Source: Streptomyces sp. HPF1205
Lineage (GTDB): Bacteria; Actinomycetota; Actinomycetes; Streptomycetales; Streptomycetaceae
Direction of reading: 5' to 3'
NCBI RefSeq assembly: GCF_020400825.1
Contig: NZ_JAINVH010000010.1
Span: 186,001-250,000 of the forward strand
DNA: 64,000 bases
The position numbers and the translations under genes were made by a program. The notes under the pieces are model-generated. The model worked only from the letters and a program-made list of their open reading frames with translations. It did not search any database and was not told the origin of the DNA. Shown piece by piece: positions 52,156 to 60,444 of the stretch (position 1 is the first letter of the stretch; the number at the start of each line of letters is the position of its first letter).

Positions 52156-53553
52156 TCAGCGCAGCAGGTCCGCCACGGCCGCGATGCCCTCGGGGACGGC
52201 GCGCTCGGTGACGTTGCCGAAGCCGAGGACCAGACGGGGCGGGTCGGCGCGGCCGGTGGTGCGGTTGGCGCTCATGCCGTACAGGCCGACCCGGCGGGTC
52301 AGGGCCTGCCGGACCACGTGCCGCTCCTCGGCGGTGCGCAGGTGGAGGACGGCGTGGAACCCGGCGGCGAGGCCGGTCAGGCGCAGCTCGGGGGCGTGGC
52401 GGGCGAGAGCGTCCACCAGGGCGGCGCGGCGGGCGGCGTACAGGGCGCGCATCCGGCGCAGGTGCCGGTCGTAACGGCCGCATTCGAGGAGCCGGGCCAG
52501 GGCGAGCTGGTCGAGGGTGGGCGAACCCCGGTCGTCCAGGTGCTTACCGGTCACGACGAGGCCGACGAGCGCGGGCGGGCACAGCAGCCAGCCGATCCGC
52601 AGCGCGGGGGCCAGCGACTTGCTGACGGTGCCGATGGCGACGACACGGTCGGCGGCCAGGCCCTGGAGGGCGCCGACGGGTTCGCGGTCGTAGCGGAACT
52701 CGGCGTCGTAGTCGTCCTCGATGACGTACCCGCCCGTGCGCTCGGCCCATTCGGCGAGGGCGAGGCGGCGGTCGGCGGTCATGACGACGCCGGTCGGCCA
52801 CTGGTGGGCAGGGGTGACGAGGACGGCCCCGGCGCCGGTCGCGGCCAGGGCGGCGACGTCGATGCCGTGCTCGTCCACGGGGACGGGCACGGCGGTCATG
52901 CCCGCGCGGGCCGCGGCGGCGCGGGTCGGCCCAGGTGAACCGGGGTCCTCGTAGGCAAGGACGCGCACCCCCGTGGCGGCCAGGGCGCGCAGGGTCAGGG
53001 CGAAGCCCTGGGCGTAGCCGGAGCAGACCACCAGGCGCTGCGGGTCGGCGGCCGCGGCGCGCACCCGCCGCAGGTATCCGGCCAGCACCTCGCGCAGCGC
53101 CGGGGCGCCGCGCGGGTCGCCGTAGTCGAGGTCGGTGACGGCCATGGCGCGGCCGGCCTCGCGCGTGGCCCACAGCCAGTCGGCCAGCGGGAAGGACGAC
53201 AGGTCGGGGACGCCGGAGCGGAAGTCGGCGAGCAGCCGCGGCGGGGCGGGCGGCGGCGGGACGGGGGCCGGGGAGGGGCAGGCGCCGGCCGCGACAGTGG
53301 TGGCGGCGCCGACACGGGTGGCCAGGTACCCCTCGGACCGCAGTTGGGCGTAGCAGTCCTGAACCAGGCCGCGGGACAGGCCGAGCCGGGCGGCGAGCTC
53401 CCGGGAGGACGGGAGGCGTTCGCCGACCTCCAGCCGCCCGGTGCGGACGGCGTCCCTGATCTGGCGTTCGAGCTGCGCGCGCAGGCCCTCGGCGCTGCCG
53501 CGGTCGATCGTGAGCAAAAGTTCCGGCGACAGACCGGACCACTCCAGCGGCAT
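52156..53553 (-). CDS. MocR-family regulator (GntR helix-turn-helix plus aminotransferase domain)
   Basis: A 465-aa regulator. Residues ~20-90 form the GntR winged helix (LERQIRDAVRTGRLEVGERLPSSRELAARLGLSRGLVQDCYAQL). Residues ~110-465 form a class I aminotransferase-like domain that keeps the PLP lysine in GTVSKSLAPALRIGW. Proteins of this type often sense pyridoxal phosphate (PdxR) or amino compounds. It is divergent from an MFS gene over only 47 bp with a short dyad between them, so it probably controls that gene and itself. No ribosome binding site precedes the ATG; TAAGCT lies 8 nt upstream, so the mRNA may be leaderless. Confidence 0.9.
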   Translation of the reverse strand: MPLEWSGLSPELLLTIDRGSAEGLRAQLERQIRDAVRTGRLEVGERLPSSRELAARLGLSRGLVQDCYAQLRSEGYLATRVGAATTVAAGACPSPAPVPPPPAPPRLLADFRSGVPDLSSFPLADWLWATREAGRAMAVTDLDYGDPRGAPALREVLAGYLRRVRAAAADPQRLVVCSGYAQGFALTLRALAATGVRVLAYEDPGSPGPTRAAAARAGMTAVPVPVDEHGIDVAALAATGAGAVLVTPAHQWPTGVVMTADRRLALAEWAERTGGYVIEDDYDAEFRYDREPVGALQGLAADRVVAIGTVSKSLAPALRIGWLLCPPALVGLVVTGKHLDDRGSPTLDQLALARLLECGRYDRHLRRMRALYAARRAALVDALARHAPELRLTGLAAGFHAVLHLRTAEERHVVRQALTRRVGLYGMSANRTTGRADPPRLVLGFGNVTERAVPEGIAAVADLLR

Positions 53554-53566
53554 GGAAATGGAGCTT

Positions 53567-53580
53567 ACCGGGGGTCCGGT
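53567..53580. promoter_or_regulatory. Candidate MocR operator
   Basis: ACCGG-GGGT-CCGGT is an inverted repeat in the middle of the 47-bp divergent region. It touches the -10-like TAAGCT of the MocR gene (53562-53567, minus strand). The -10-like TAGCGT of the MFS gene (53588-53593) lies 7 nt to its right. Confidence 0.5.
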
Positions 53581-53600
53581 GGGCTCGTAGCGTCGCGGAC

Positions 53601-54833
53601 ATGACCACGACCTCCTGTGCGGCGCCCTCCGCCACCGCCCGGCCGCCGCTGCTGAGCCGGGCGCTGCTGCTGCGCTTCGCCACCGTCCTCGGCGCCTCCT
53701 CCAGCTTCTTCCTGCTGCTGGCGGTGGTGCCGCTGTACGCCGCCGGGTCCGGCGGTGCCCCGGGCCTGGCGACGGGGTCGCTGATGCTGGCCACGGTGCT
53801 GGGCGAGCTGGTTACGCCGCGGCTGGTCGCCCGCTTCGGGTACCGGTGGGCGCTGTCGGCCGGGCTGGCGCTGATGGGCGGGCCCGCGCTCGTGCTGACG
53901 GTCTCCGGGTCGGCGGTGTGGATCACGGCGGTGTGCCTCGCGCGCGGCCTCGGCTTCGCGCTGACCGTGGTGGCGGGCGGGGCGCTGACCGCCTCGCTGA
54001 TCCCCGCCGAGCGGCGGGGCGAGGGGCTGGCGCTGGCCGGGATCGTGTCGGGGGTGCCGTCGCTGCTCGGCCTGCCGCTGGGGGTGTGGCTGGCCGGGCG
54101 CGTGGGCTACGGGCCGGTGTGCGCGGCGGGCGGGCTGGCGGCGCTGGTGGCCGTGGCGGCGGTGCCGGGGATGCCCGGCGGCCGGGAGAACCGCGAGAAC
54201 CGCGAGAACCGCGAAAACCGGGAGAACCGGGAGAACCGGGAGAAGCGGCATGCCGGGGTGGTGGCCGGCATGCGGACGGGGGCGCTGGCCCGGCCCACCG
54301 CCGTGTTCGCCGCGACCGCGCTCGGGGCGGGCGTCATCGTGACCTTCCTGCCCGCGGCGGTCCCCGCGTCGATGTCGGGGCTGGTCGCCGCGGCGCTGTT
54401 CGTGCAGCCCGCCGCGTCGACGGCGGCGCGCTGGTTCGCCGGCCGGATCGGCGACCGGCGCGGGCCGGCCGGGCTGGTCCTGCCCGGGCTGCTGGCGAGC
54501 GCGGCGGGGCTCGCCGTGACGGCCCTGACCGGCAGCGCGACGGCGGTGCTCGCCGGGGTGGCGCTGTTCGGGGCGGGCTTCGGGATCACGCAGAACGCCA
54601 CCTTGACGCTGATGTACACGCGGGTGTCCGCCGACGGGTACGGCACGGTGAGCGCGCTGTGGAACGTCGCCTACGACGGCGGGATGGGGGCGGGCGCCGT
54701 CGGCTGCGGCGCGGTGGCGGCCGGTACCGGCTTTCCGGCGGCCTTCGCGCTCACCGCCGCGCTGATGCTGCTCGCGCTGGGCCCGGCCCGGCGGGACCGC
54801 GGGGCACCGGCCCGCTCGGACTCCCGTCCTTGA
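53601..54833 (+). CDS. MFS transporter, probable MocR target
   Basis: A 410-aa membrane protein with about 12 helices, related to sugar or drug efflux MFS proteins (SLMLATVLGELVTPRLVARFGYRWALSAGL, GLGFALTVVAGGALTASLIPAERRGEGL). The central cytoplasmic loop is stretched by a 9-bp DNA repeat that encodes Arg-Glu-Asn six times and then Arg-Glu-Lys. The ATG lacks a ribosome binding site. TAGCGT lies 7 nt upstream, so the mRNA may be leaderless. Divergent from the MocR regulator, which probably controls it; substrate unknown. Confidence 0.85.
   Translation: MTTTSCAAPSATARPPLLSRALLLRFATVLGASSSFFLLLAVVPLYAAGSGGAPGLATGSLMLATVLGELVTPRLVARFGYRWALSAGLALMGGPALVLTVSGSAVWITAVCLARGLGFALTVVAGGALTASLIPAERRGEGLALAGIVSGVPSLLGLPLGVWLAGRVGYGPVCAAGGLAALVAVAAVPGMPGGRENRENRENRENRENRENREKRHAGVVAGMRTGALARPTAVFAATALGAGVIVTFLPAAVPASMSGLVAAALFVQPAASTAARWFAGRIGDRRGPAGLVLPGLLASAAGLAVTALTGSATAVLAGVALFGAGFGITQNATLTLMYTRVSADGYGTVSALWNVAYDGGMGAGAVGCGAVAAGTGFPAAFALTAALMLLALGPARRDRGAPARSDSRP
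54183..54245. repeat. Seven tandem 9-bp repeats in the MFS gene
   Basis: Units of the form CGNGANAAC/G (for example CGGGAGAAC and CGCGAGAAC) follow without gaps, in frame. They code Arg-Glu-Asn repeats from residue 195 onward. Copy number may vary between strains. Confidence 0.9.
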
Positions 54834-54874
54834 CAGCCCGGGCGGATGCCGGATCATGGACTGTGACGGATCGT

Positions 54875-54888
54875 ACCGAACGGTCGGT
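54875..54888. promoter_or_regulatory. PaaR-like operator core
   Basis: ACCGAACGGTCGGT fits the core ACCGNNCGNNCGGT of the actinobacterial PaaR (TetR family) site, which represses phenylacetate genes and is released by phenylacetyl-CoA. The outer positions of the full 22-bp consensus do not match. It lies 74 bp before the phenylacetate-CoA ligase start. Confidence 0.6.
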
Positions 54889-54890
54889 CG

Positions 54891-54926
54891 GCACGCGGTA
54901 CGCGACACGCGGTACGCGGTACGCGG
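54891..54926. repeat. Short GGTACGCG repeats in the paaK leader
   Basis: GCACGCGGTACGCGACACGCGGTACGCGGTACGCGG-like sequence contains three copies of GGTACGCG between the PaaR-like site and the start codon. Listed as a local duplication. Confidence 0.6.
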
Positions 54927-54961
54927 CGTGCGGCGCGGGCGGGAGCACGAGGGAGAACGGC

Positions 54962-56290
54962 ATGAGCGGCGGCACGGCGCGGGCCCGCGCCGCGGACCCG
55001 GTCCCGTACGGACCGCTGGACGCGGCGGAGCGGATGGACCGGGACGAACTGCGGGCGCTGCAACTGGACCGGCTGCGCGGGACGCTGCGCCACGCCTACG
55101 AGCACGTGCCGCTCTACCGGCGGAAGTTCGACGCCGCGGACGTCCGTCCCGAGGACTGCCGCACGCTGGAGGACCTGGCCCGGTTCCCGTTCACCACCAA
55201 GGCGGACCTGCGCGACAGCTATCCGTACGGGATGTTCGCGGTGCCGCTGGACCAGGTGCGGCGGCTGCACGCCTCCAGCGGGACGACCGGGCAGCCGACC
55301 GTCGTGGGGTACACCGAGCGGGACCTGGAGACCTGGGCCGAGGTGGTGGCGCGTTCCATACGGGCGGCGGGCGGGCGCCCCGGGCACAAGGTCCACGTCG
55401 CCTACGGGTACGGGCTGTTCACCGGCGGGCTGGGTGCGCACTACGGGGCGGAGCGCGCCGGGTGCACGGTGATTCCCGCGTCCGGCGGCATGACGTCCCG
55501 GCAGGTGCGGCTGATCGTCGACCTCGAACCCGAGATCATCATGGTCACCCCGTCGTACATGCTCACGCTGCTGGACGAGTTCGAGCGGCAGGGCGTCGAT
55601 CCGCGCGGCACCTCGCTGCGGGTGGGCGTGTTCGGGGCCGAGCCGTGGACGGAGGCGATGCGTGCCGAGATCGAGGAGCGGTTCGCCATCGACGCGGTCG
55701 ACATATACGGCCTGTCGGAGGTCATGGGGCCCGGCGTGGCGCAGGAGTGCGTGGAGACCAAGGACGGGCTGCACGTGTGGGAGGACCACTTCCTGCCCGA
55801 GGTGGTCGACCCGCTGACCGACGAGGTGCTCGGCGAGGGCGAGCGCGGGGAGGTGGTGTTCACCTCGCTGACCAAGGAGGCGCTGCCGGTGATCCGGTAC
55901 CGGACGCGGGACCTGACGCGGCTGCTGCCGGGGACGGCCCGGCCGGCGTTCCGGCGGATGGAGAAGGTGACCGGGCGCTGCGACGACATGATCATCATAC
56001 GTGGCGTGAACGTCTTCCCGAGCCGGATCGAGGAGCTGGTGCTGGCCACGCCCGGTATCGCGCCGCACTTCCGGATCGAGGTCAGCCGGCGCGGGCGGCT
56101 GGACCACATGGCGGTGTTCGCGGAGGCGCGGGAGGGCTTCACCGACCCGGCCCTGCGCGCGGCCGCGGCGGCCTCCCTGGCCGACGGCGTCAAGGAGGGT
56201 GCCGGGGTGAGCGCGGAGGTCACCGTCGTCGATCCGGGGACGCTGGAGCGGTCGGTGGGGAAGATCCGGCGGGTGGCCGACCTGCGGTGA
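54962..56290 (+). CDS. paaK: Phenylacetate-CoA ligase
   Basis: A 442-aa adenylate-forming enzyme that activates phenylacetate to phenylacetyl-CoA, the first step of the aerobic pathway. The ATP motif is LHASSGTTGQPTVVGYTERD. YGLFTGGLGAHYGAERAGCTVIPASGGMT and DIYGLSEVMGPGVAQEC are typical of PaaK, and the C-terminal lid contains DDMIIIRGVNVFPSRIEE. No other paa gene is visible nearby, so the rest of the pathway must lie elsewhere. ATG with AGGGAGAAC upstream. Possible PaaR-type control. Confidence 0.93.
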   Translation: MSGGTARARAADPVPYGPLDAAERMDRDELRALQLDRLRGTLRHAYEHVPLYRRKFDAADVRPEDCRTLEDLARFPFTTKADLRDSYPYGMFAVPLDQVRRLHASSGTTGQPTVVGYTERDLETWAEVVARSIRAAGGRPGHKVHVAYGYGLFTGGLGAHYGAERAGCTVIPASGGMTSRQVRLIVDLEPEIIMVTPSYMLTLLDEFERQGVDPRGTSLRVGVFGAEPWTEAMRAEIEERFAIDAVDIYGLSEVMGPGVAQECVETKDGLHVWEDHFLPEVVDPLTDEVLGEGERGEVVFTSLTKEALPVIRYRTRDLTRLLPGTARPAFRRMEKVTGRCDDMIIIRGVNVFPSRIEELVLATPGIAPHFRIEVSRRGRLDHMAVFAEAREGFTDPALRAAAAASLADGVKEGAGVSAEVTVVDPGTLERSVGKIRRVADLR

Positions 56291-56349
56291 GCGGTCGCCC
56301 GCGCCCCCTGCCGGGCGCGGGCGGCCACCGCTGCGGCCACCGGCCGAAG

Positions 56350-56368
56350 CGACCGCCGCCGGCGGTCG
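56350..56368. terminator. Hairpin between paaK and the flotillin-like gene
   Basis: CGACCGCCG and CGGCGGTCG flank a single C between converging genes. The surrounding 56320-56430 also carries repeated GTCAGCGACTGCCG-like phrases. Confidence 0.6.
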
Positions 56369-56432
56369 GCGACTGCCGCCGGTCGTCGCCGGTTGTCAGC
56401 GACTGCCGGCCGTCAGCGACTTCCGGCGGATG

Positions 56433-57623
56433 TCAGTCGATGTCGACCGAGCCGTCGTCCCGCTTGGCGCCCGGGTCGGTCTTCCGGTCGCCGCCCGAGG
56501 CGAAGCCGCGCAGCGTCAGGGCGGAGGAGGGGTTCTGGCCGTCGGCTCCGCCGAGGTTCTTGCGGACCGAGTCCAGGATGGTCAGACCCTGGCTGACCAG
56601 GCCGGCGGCGATCTCGCTGAGGCCGTCGGCACCGTTGAGGACGTTGACGTTGGCGCCGGACAGGCCGCCCGCCGCCTCCTTCACGATCTGCGGGAGCTGG
56701 TCGATCAGCATCCGCTCCAGCGCCACCCGGTCGTGGGACGCGGCGGCGGCGGCCTGGATGCGCATCCGCTCGGCCTCGGCGACGGCCAGCACCCTGATGC
56801 GCTCCGCCTCTGCCTCGGCGGGCTTGACGATCTCCGCCACGAGCTGCTGCTGCCGCAGCTCGGCGGCCTTGAGCGCCAGCTCGGTCTGGGCGGCCAGCAC
56901 CTCCTGCTGGGCGTGCGCCTGGGCCAGCGGCCCGGCCTGCGCGGCCCTGGCCTGCGCGCGGTCCACCTCGGCGTTGTACTCGGCCTGGACTATGGCGGTC
57001 TGCCGGGCGTACTCCGCCTGGTTGCGGGCGGCGGCCTGCTGGGCCTCGACGGAGGCCTGGGTGGCCTGCGCCTGGGCGATCTGCGCCTGCCGCTGGATGG
57101 CCGCCTTGTGCGGCGCGGACATCGCCGCGATGTAGCCGGTGTCGCCGTCGTCGATGGACTGGATCTGCAGCGAGTCGACGGTCAGCCCGATCTTGGCCAT
57201 CTCCGACTTGGAGGTCTCCAGCACCTCGGAGGCCAGCTTCTGCCGCTCGGTGACGATCTCCTCGACGGTCATCGAACCGATGATGGCCCGCAGGTGGCCG
57301 GCGAAGATCCGGCCGGTCAGCACCGCCATCTGGTCCTGGTCGGACAGGAACCGCTGGCCGGCGTTGACGATGCTCTCGTGGTCGTTGCCGACCTTGAAGG
57401 CGATGACGGCCTTGACGGTCAGGGCGATGCCCTGCCGGGTCACGCACTTCTCGGCGACCTCGGCCTCGCACATGGCCAAGGTCAGGAAACGGGTCTTGCG
57501 GAAGATCGGCAGCACGAACTTGCCGTGGCCGGTCACGACCCTGAACGGCGCACCCCCAAGCCCTCGCCGACCGCCCGAGATCAGCATCGCCTCGTCGGGC
57601 GCGGGAACGCGGTAACCGAACAT
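56433..57623 (-). CDS. Flotillin-like SPFH domain protein
   Basis: A 396-aa membrane-scaffold protein. The SPFH/band-7 domain covers about residues 15-180 (FVLPIFRKTRFLTLAMCEAEV, VTRQGIALTVKAVIAFKVG, GRIFAGHLRAIIGSMTVEEI). A long Ala/Gln/Glu coiled coil follows (about 185-310), and the C-terminal region has GLSEIAAGLVSQGLTIL. No N-terminal membrane helix is seen, so it may associate peripherally with lipid microdomains. ATG with AAGGAGA 6 nt upstream. It lies 40 bp downstream of an NfeD-like gene, the usual partner of flotillins. Confidence 0.88.
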   Translation of the reverse strand: MFGYRVPAPDEAMLISGGRRGLGGAPFRVVTGHGKFVLPIFRKTRFLTLAMCEAEVAEKCVTRQGIALTVKAVIAFKVGNDHESIVNAGQRFLSDQDQMAVLTGRIFAGHLRAIIGSMTVEEIVTERQKLASEVLETSKSEMAKIGLTVDSLQIQSIDDGDTGYIAAMSAPHKAAIQRQAQIAQAQATQASVEAQQAAARNQAEYARQTAIVQAEYNAEVDRAQARAAQAGPLAQAHAQQEVLAAQTELALKAAELRQQQLVAEIVKPAEAEAERIRVLAVAEAERMRIQAAAAASHDRVALERMLIDQLPQIVKEAAGGLSGANVNVLNGADGLSEIAAGLVSQGLTILDSVRKNLGGADGQNPSSALTLRGFASGGDRKTDPGAKRDDGSVDID

Positions 57624-57634
57624 CTTGTCTCCTT

Positions 57635-57658
57635 ATGTGCAAAATGTGCACCATGTGC
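57635..57658. repeat. Three ATGTGC repeats at 9-bp pitch
   Basis: ATGTGC occurs at 57635-57640, 57644-57649 and 57653-57658 in the short gap between the NfeD-like and flotillin-like genes. It is AT-richer than its surroundings. Could be a binding site or chance. Confidence 0.5.
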
Positions 57659-57663
57659 GCGGC

Positions 57664-57945
57664 TCAGCCGAGCGGGATGTCCAGCGGGTCGGCCCAGGCG
57701 ATGACGTCCACCTGGCGGGTACCTCGGGACTCCACCACCAGCACCGTCGATCCCTTGGGCAGGGGTTCGTCGGACCAGGCGAGAAAGGCCTCGGTGCCGC
57801 CCCTGACCCGCACCAGGACCTCGCCGGGCCCGGCAGGTCCCCGGGTGCCGATCAGCAGCTCCCCCGTACAACCGATCACGGCCTCGTCCTGCGCCATCAA
57901 CGGCCGCCCCTCGTCGTCCTTCCGGTCATCGCCACCCTTGTCCAT
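57664..57945 (-). CDS. NfeD-like OB-fold protein
   Basis: A 93-aa soluble protein. After a charged start, residues ~20-93 read like the OB-fold of NfeD C-termini (VIGCTGELLIGTRGPAGPGEVLVRVRGG, PKGSTVLVVESRGTRQVDVIAW). It has no membrane segment, so it is the short form. NfeD proteins pair with flotillins, and the flotillin-like gene is next in the same direction. The start is uncertain: ATG at 57943-57945 follows GGGAGG without spacing, and ATG at 57895-57897 has GAGGGG 10 nt upstream. Confidence 0.72.
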   Translation of the reverse strand: MDKGGDDRKDDEGRPLMAQDEAVIGCTGELLIGTRGPAGPGEVLVRVRGGTEAFLAWSDEPLPKGSTVLVVESRGTRQVDVIAWADPLDIPLG

Positions 57946-58144
57946 CCTCCCACCCGGGGCCCCCGCGCGATCACCTCCGGTCGGTACGGAATACGCGCGC
58001 GCGGGCCCCGGCGGTTCCGGCCCCGCGCGGCCGGGCGGCACCGGCGTCGCGGCGGCCGGGGTGTCCGTACTACGGTTCGACACGCCGTCGGCGGCCCTGA
58101 CGTGCCAGGGTGTGGAACAGACGGACGAAAGTTGAGGAGGCCGG

Positions 58145-60049
58145 ATGCTGCGGGGCTTGGCGTCGCGATGGTCGGACCGGTCCGACCGGGACCGGACGAC
58201 GGCCGCGTCCGCCTGGGCGTACATCCGCACCGAGACCGGCAGCGCGGCGGTCCTGGTCGCGGCCGCGGTCGCGGCGCTGATCTGGGTGAACGTGGCGCCC
58301 GGAAGCTACGCGACGGTGTGGGCCACGCGGCTGGCGGTGCGGCTGGGCCACTGGGGTGTCGACCTGGACCTGCGGGAGTGGGTCAACAGCGGGCTGATGA
58401 CGCTGTTCTTCCTGGTGGTGGGGCTGGAGGCGCGCCGCGAGTTCGACCTGGGCGAGCTGCGCGACCGGCGGCGCATCCCGCTGCCGCTGCTGGCCGGGAT
58501 CAGCGGCATGCTGGTGCCGATCGTCCTGTACCTGGCGATCAACGCCGGGCGGTCCTCCGCGCACGGCTGGGGCACCGCGATGTCCACCGACACCGCGTTC
58601 GCGCTGGGCATGCTGGGGCTGCTCGGCTCCCGCTTCCCCCGGCGGCTGCACACCTTCATCCTGACCGTCGCGGTGGTGGACGACTTCGTGGCCCTGGTGG
58701 TGATCGCCGCCGCCTACAGCACGCGCATCTACTGGACCCCGCTGCTGATCGGCCTCGGGCTGATGCTGGTCGTTCTGGTGGTGCGGCGGTACCGGGTGCG
58801 GCGCGGACTGGTGTACGCGGCGCTGGGCGTGGCCGCGTGGGTGGCCTTCCTGCACTCCGGGGTGGACCCGCTGGTGGTGGGCCTGCTGCTGGGCCTGATG
58901 TCGTACGCCTACCCGGCCTCCCGGGAGAACCTGGAGCGGGCCACCGGCCTGTTCCGCTCCTTCCGGGAGCAGCCGACCGCCCAGCTGGAACGGGAGGCCA
59001 GGCAGGGCATCGCCCAGGCGCTGTCGCCCAACGAGCGGCTGCAGCGGATGTGGCACCCGTGGAGCAGCTATGTGATCGTGCCGCTGTTCGCGGCGGCCAA
59101 CGCCGGCATCCGGATCAACGCCTCGGTGCTGTCGGACGCCTTCACCTCGCCGATCACACTGGGCATCCTCGTCGCCTACGGGCTGGGCAAGCCGATCGGC
59201 ATCGTCGGCACCGCCTCGCTGGCCACCCGGCTGAGCCGGGGCCGGATGCGGCCGCCGGTGGGCTGGGGGGCTGTGACGGGCGGCGGCACCATCGCCGGTG
59301 TCGGCTTCACCGTCTCCCTGCTGATCGCGACGCTGGCCTTCCACGGCAGGGAACTGGAGGAGGCGAAGATCGGCGTGCTCAGCGCGGTGGTGTTCGCGAT
59401 GCTCGCCACGACGGCGGTCGCCCTGGTCACCGAGCGGCTGCCGGCCGAGCGCCGGGCGCGGGCTCTGCTGGGCACCGCGCACTCGCTGGTGGACCTCGCC
59501 GAGCCCGTCGACCCCGCCCGCGACCACATCCGCGGCCCGCTGGACGCCCCGGTCACGGTCGTGGAGTACGGCGACTTCGAGTGCCCCTACTGCGGGCAGG
59601 CCGAGAGCGTGGTGCGCAGGCTGCTCGCCGACTTCGGCGACGTGCGCTACGTGTGGCGGCACCTGCCGCTCACCGACGTGCATCCGCACGCCCAGCTGGC
59701 CTCCGAGGCGGCCGAGGCGGCGGCCGAGCAGGGCAAGTTCTGGGAGATGCACGACCTGCTGATCTCCCGGCAGGACGAGCTGAAGTTCAAGCACCTGCTG
59801 GCGCACGCCGAGGAGATCGGCCTGGACGTGCAGACCTTCGAGAAGGCGGTCAAGCAGCGCCGGGGCGCCGACCGGGTCTCGCGGGACGTGGACTCGGCGG
59901 ATCTGAGCGGGGTCTCGGGCACGCCGACGTTCTTCGTCAACGGCCGCCGCCACCACGGCGCGTACGACATCGGGAGCCTGTCGAAGGCCGTGGTCGCGGC
60001 CCGCGACCGGGCGATCCTGGTGGACGGGAAGGGCGGGCGGACCCGCTGA
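58145..60049 (+). CDS. nhaA: Na+/H+ antiporter NhaA fused to a thioredoxin/DsbA-like domain
   Basis: A 634-aa fusion. Residues ~25-430 are NhaA with about 12 helices. The two essential Asp are in LTVAVVDDFVALVV, and LMTLFFLVVGLEARREF and GLGKPIGIVGTASLA are further marks. Residues ~450-620 form a DsbA/thioredoxin-like domain with the active-site motif CPYC in YGDFECPYCGQAE, and a cis-Pro loop GVSGTPTFFVNGRRHHG. This fusion is known in actinobacteria, and the domain may sense or carry out redox chemistry. ATG with GAGGAGG upstream. Divergent from the NfeD-like gene. Confidence 0.92.
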   Translation: MLRGLASRWSDRSDRDRTTAASAWAYIRTETGSAAVLVAAAVAALIWVNVAPGSYATVWATRLAVRLGHWGVDLDLREWVNSGLMTLFFLVVGLEARREFDLGELRDRRRIPLPLLAGISGMLVPIVLYLAINAGRSSAHGWGTAMSTDTAFALGMLGLLGSRFPRRLHTFILTVAVVDDFVALVVIAAAYSTRIYWTPLLIGLGLMLVVLVVRRYRVRRGLVYAALGVAAWVAFLHSGVDPLVVGLLLGLMSYAYPASRENLERATGLFRSFREQPTAQLEREARQGIAQALSPNERLQRMWHPWSSYVIVPLFAAANAGIRINASVLSDAFTSPITLGILVAYGLGKPIGIVGTASLATRLSRGRMRPPVGWGAVTGGGTIAGVGFTVSLLIATLAFHGRELEEAKIGVLSAVVFAMLATTAVALVTERLPAERRARALLGTAHSLVDLAEPVDPARDHIRGPLDAPVTVVEYGDFECPYCGQAESVVRRLLADFGDVRYVWRHLPLTDVHPHAQLASEAAEAAAEQGKFWEMHDLLISRQDELKFKHLLAHAEEIGLDVQTFEKAVKQRRGADRVSRDVDSADLSGVSGTPTFFVNGRRHHGAYDIGSLSKAVVAARDRAILVDGKGGRTR

Positions 60050-60085
60050 GGGCGCTTCGGGGCCGCCCGCGGCGCGGTGGCGCGC

Positions 60086-60316
60086 TCAGTGCTGCACGCT
60101 GCGCACCGCCATCGGAACGCCGGGGGCCTGGTGGCCGCCGCTGGCCATCATGCGGACCTCGCCCTTGGCGCTGATCTCGGCACGCACGATGCCCGTGTCG
60201 TCCTCGTAGATGGGGTAGCCGCCCGCTCCGGAACGCTCGGTGCGGTGGACGACGACGACGTCGTCCTCGACGGCAGGGGCCTGGAAGACCAGCTCGTAGT
60301 TCTCGGGATAGTCCAT
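60086..60316 (-). CDS. Small conserved hypothetical protein, 76 aa
   Basis: A soluble strand-rich protein reading MDYPENYELVFQAP, DDVVVVHRTERSGAGGYPIYEDDTG and IVRAEISAKGEVRMMASGG. It resembles short streptomycete proteins of unknown function (possibly the DUF6296 group, recalled and not checked). The ATG has GGGAGG 7 nt upstream, which supports a real gene. It converges on the NhaA fusion gene. Confidence 0.75.
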   Translation of the reverse strand: MDYPENYELVFQAPAVEDDVVVVHRTERSGAGGYPIYEDDTGIVRAEISAKGEVRMMASGGHQAPGVPMAVRSVQH

Positions 60317-60444
60317 TGGTCTGCCTCCCGACCGGGTCGTGAGGGGCCGTACGCAGGTCCATTGTCCCCCGGACGGCGGTCGCGCGCCTGCCGGGGGCGG
60401 GCGCGCCGGCCGGTGCGCCCGCGGTGACCGGCGCGGCGCCCGGG

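Noticed and set aside
54183..54245. Short regular repeats as a CRISPR array
   Set aside because: Units are 9 bp, contiguous, in frame and inside a transporter gene, with no spacers.
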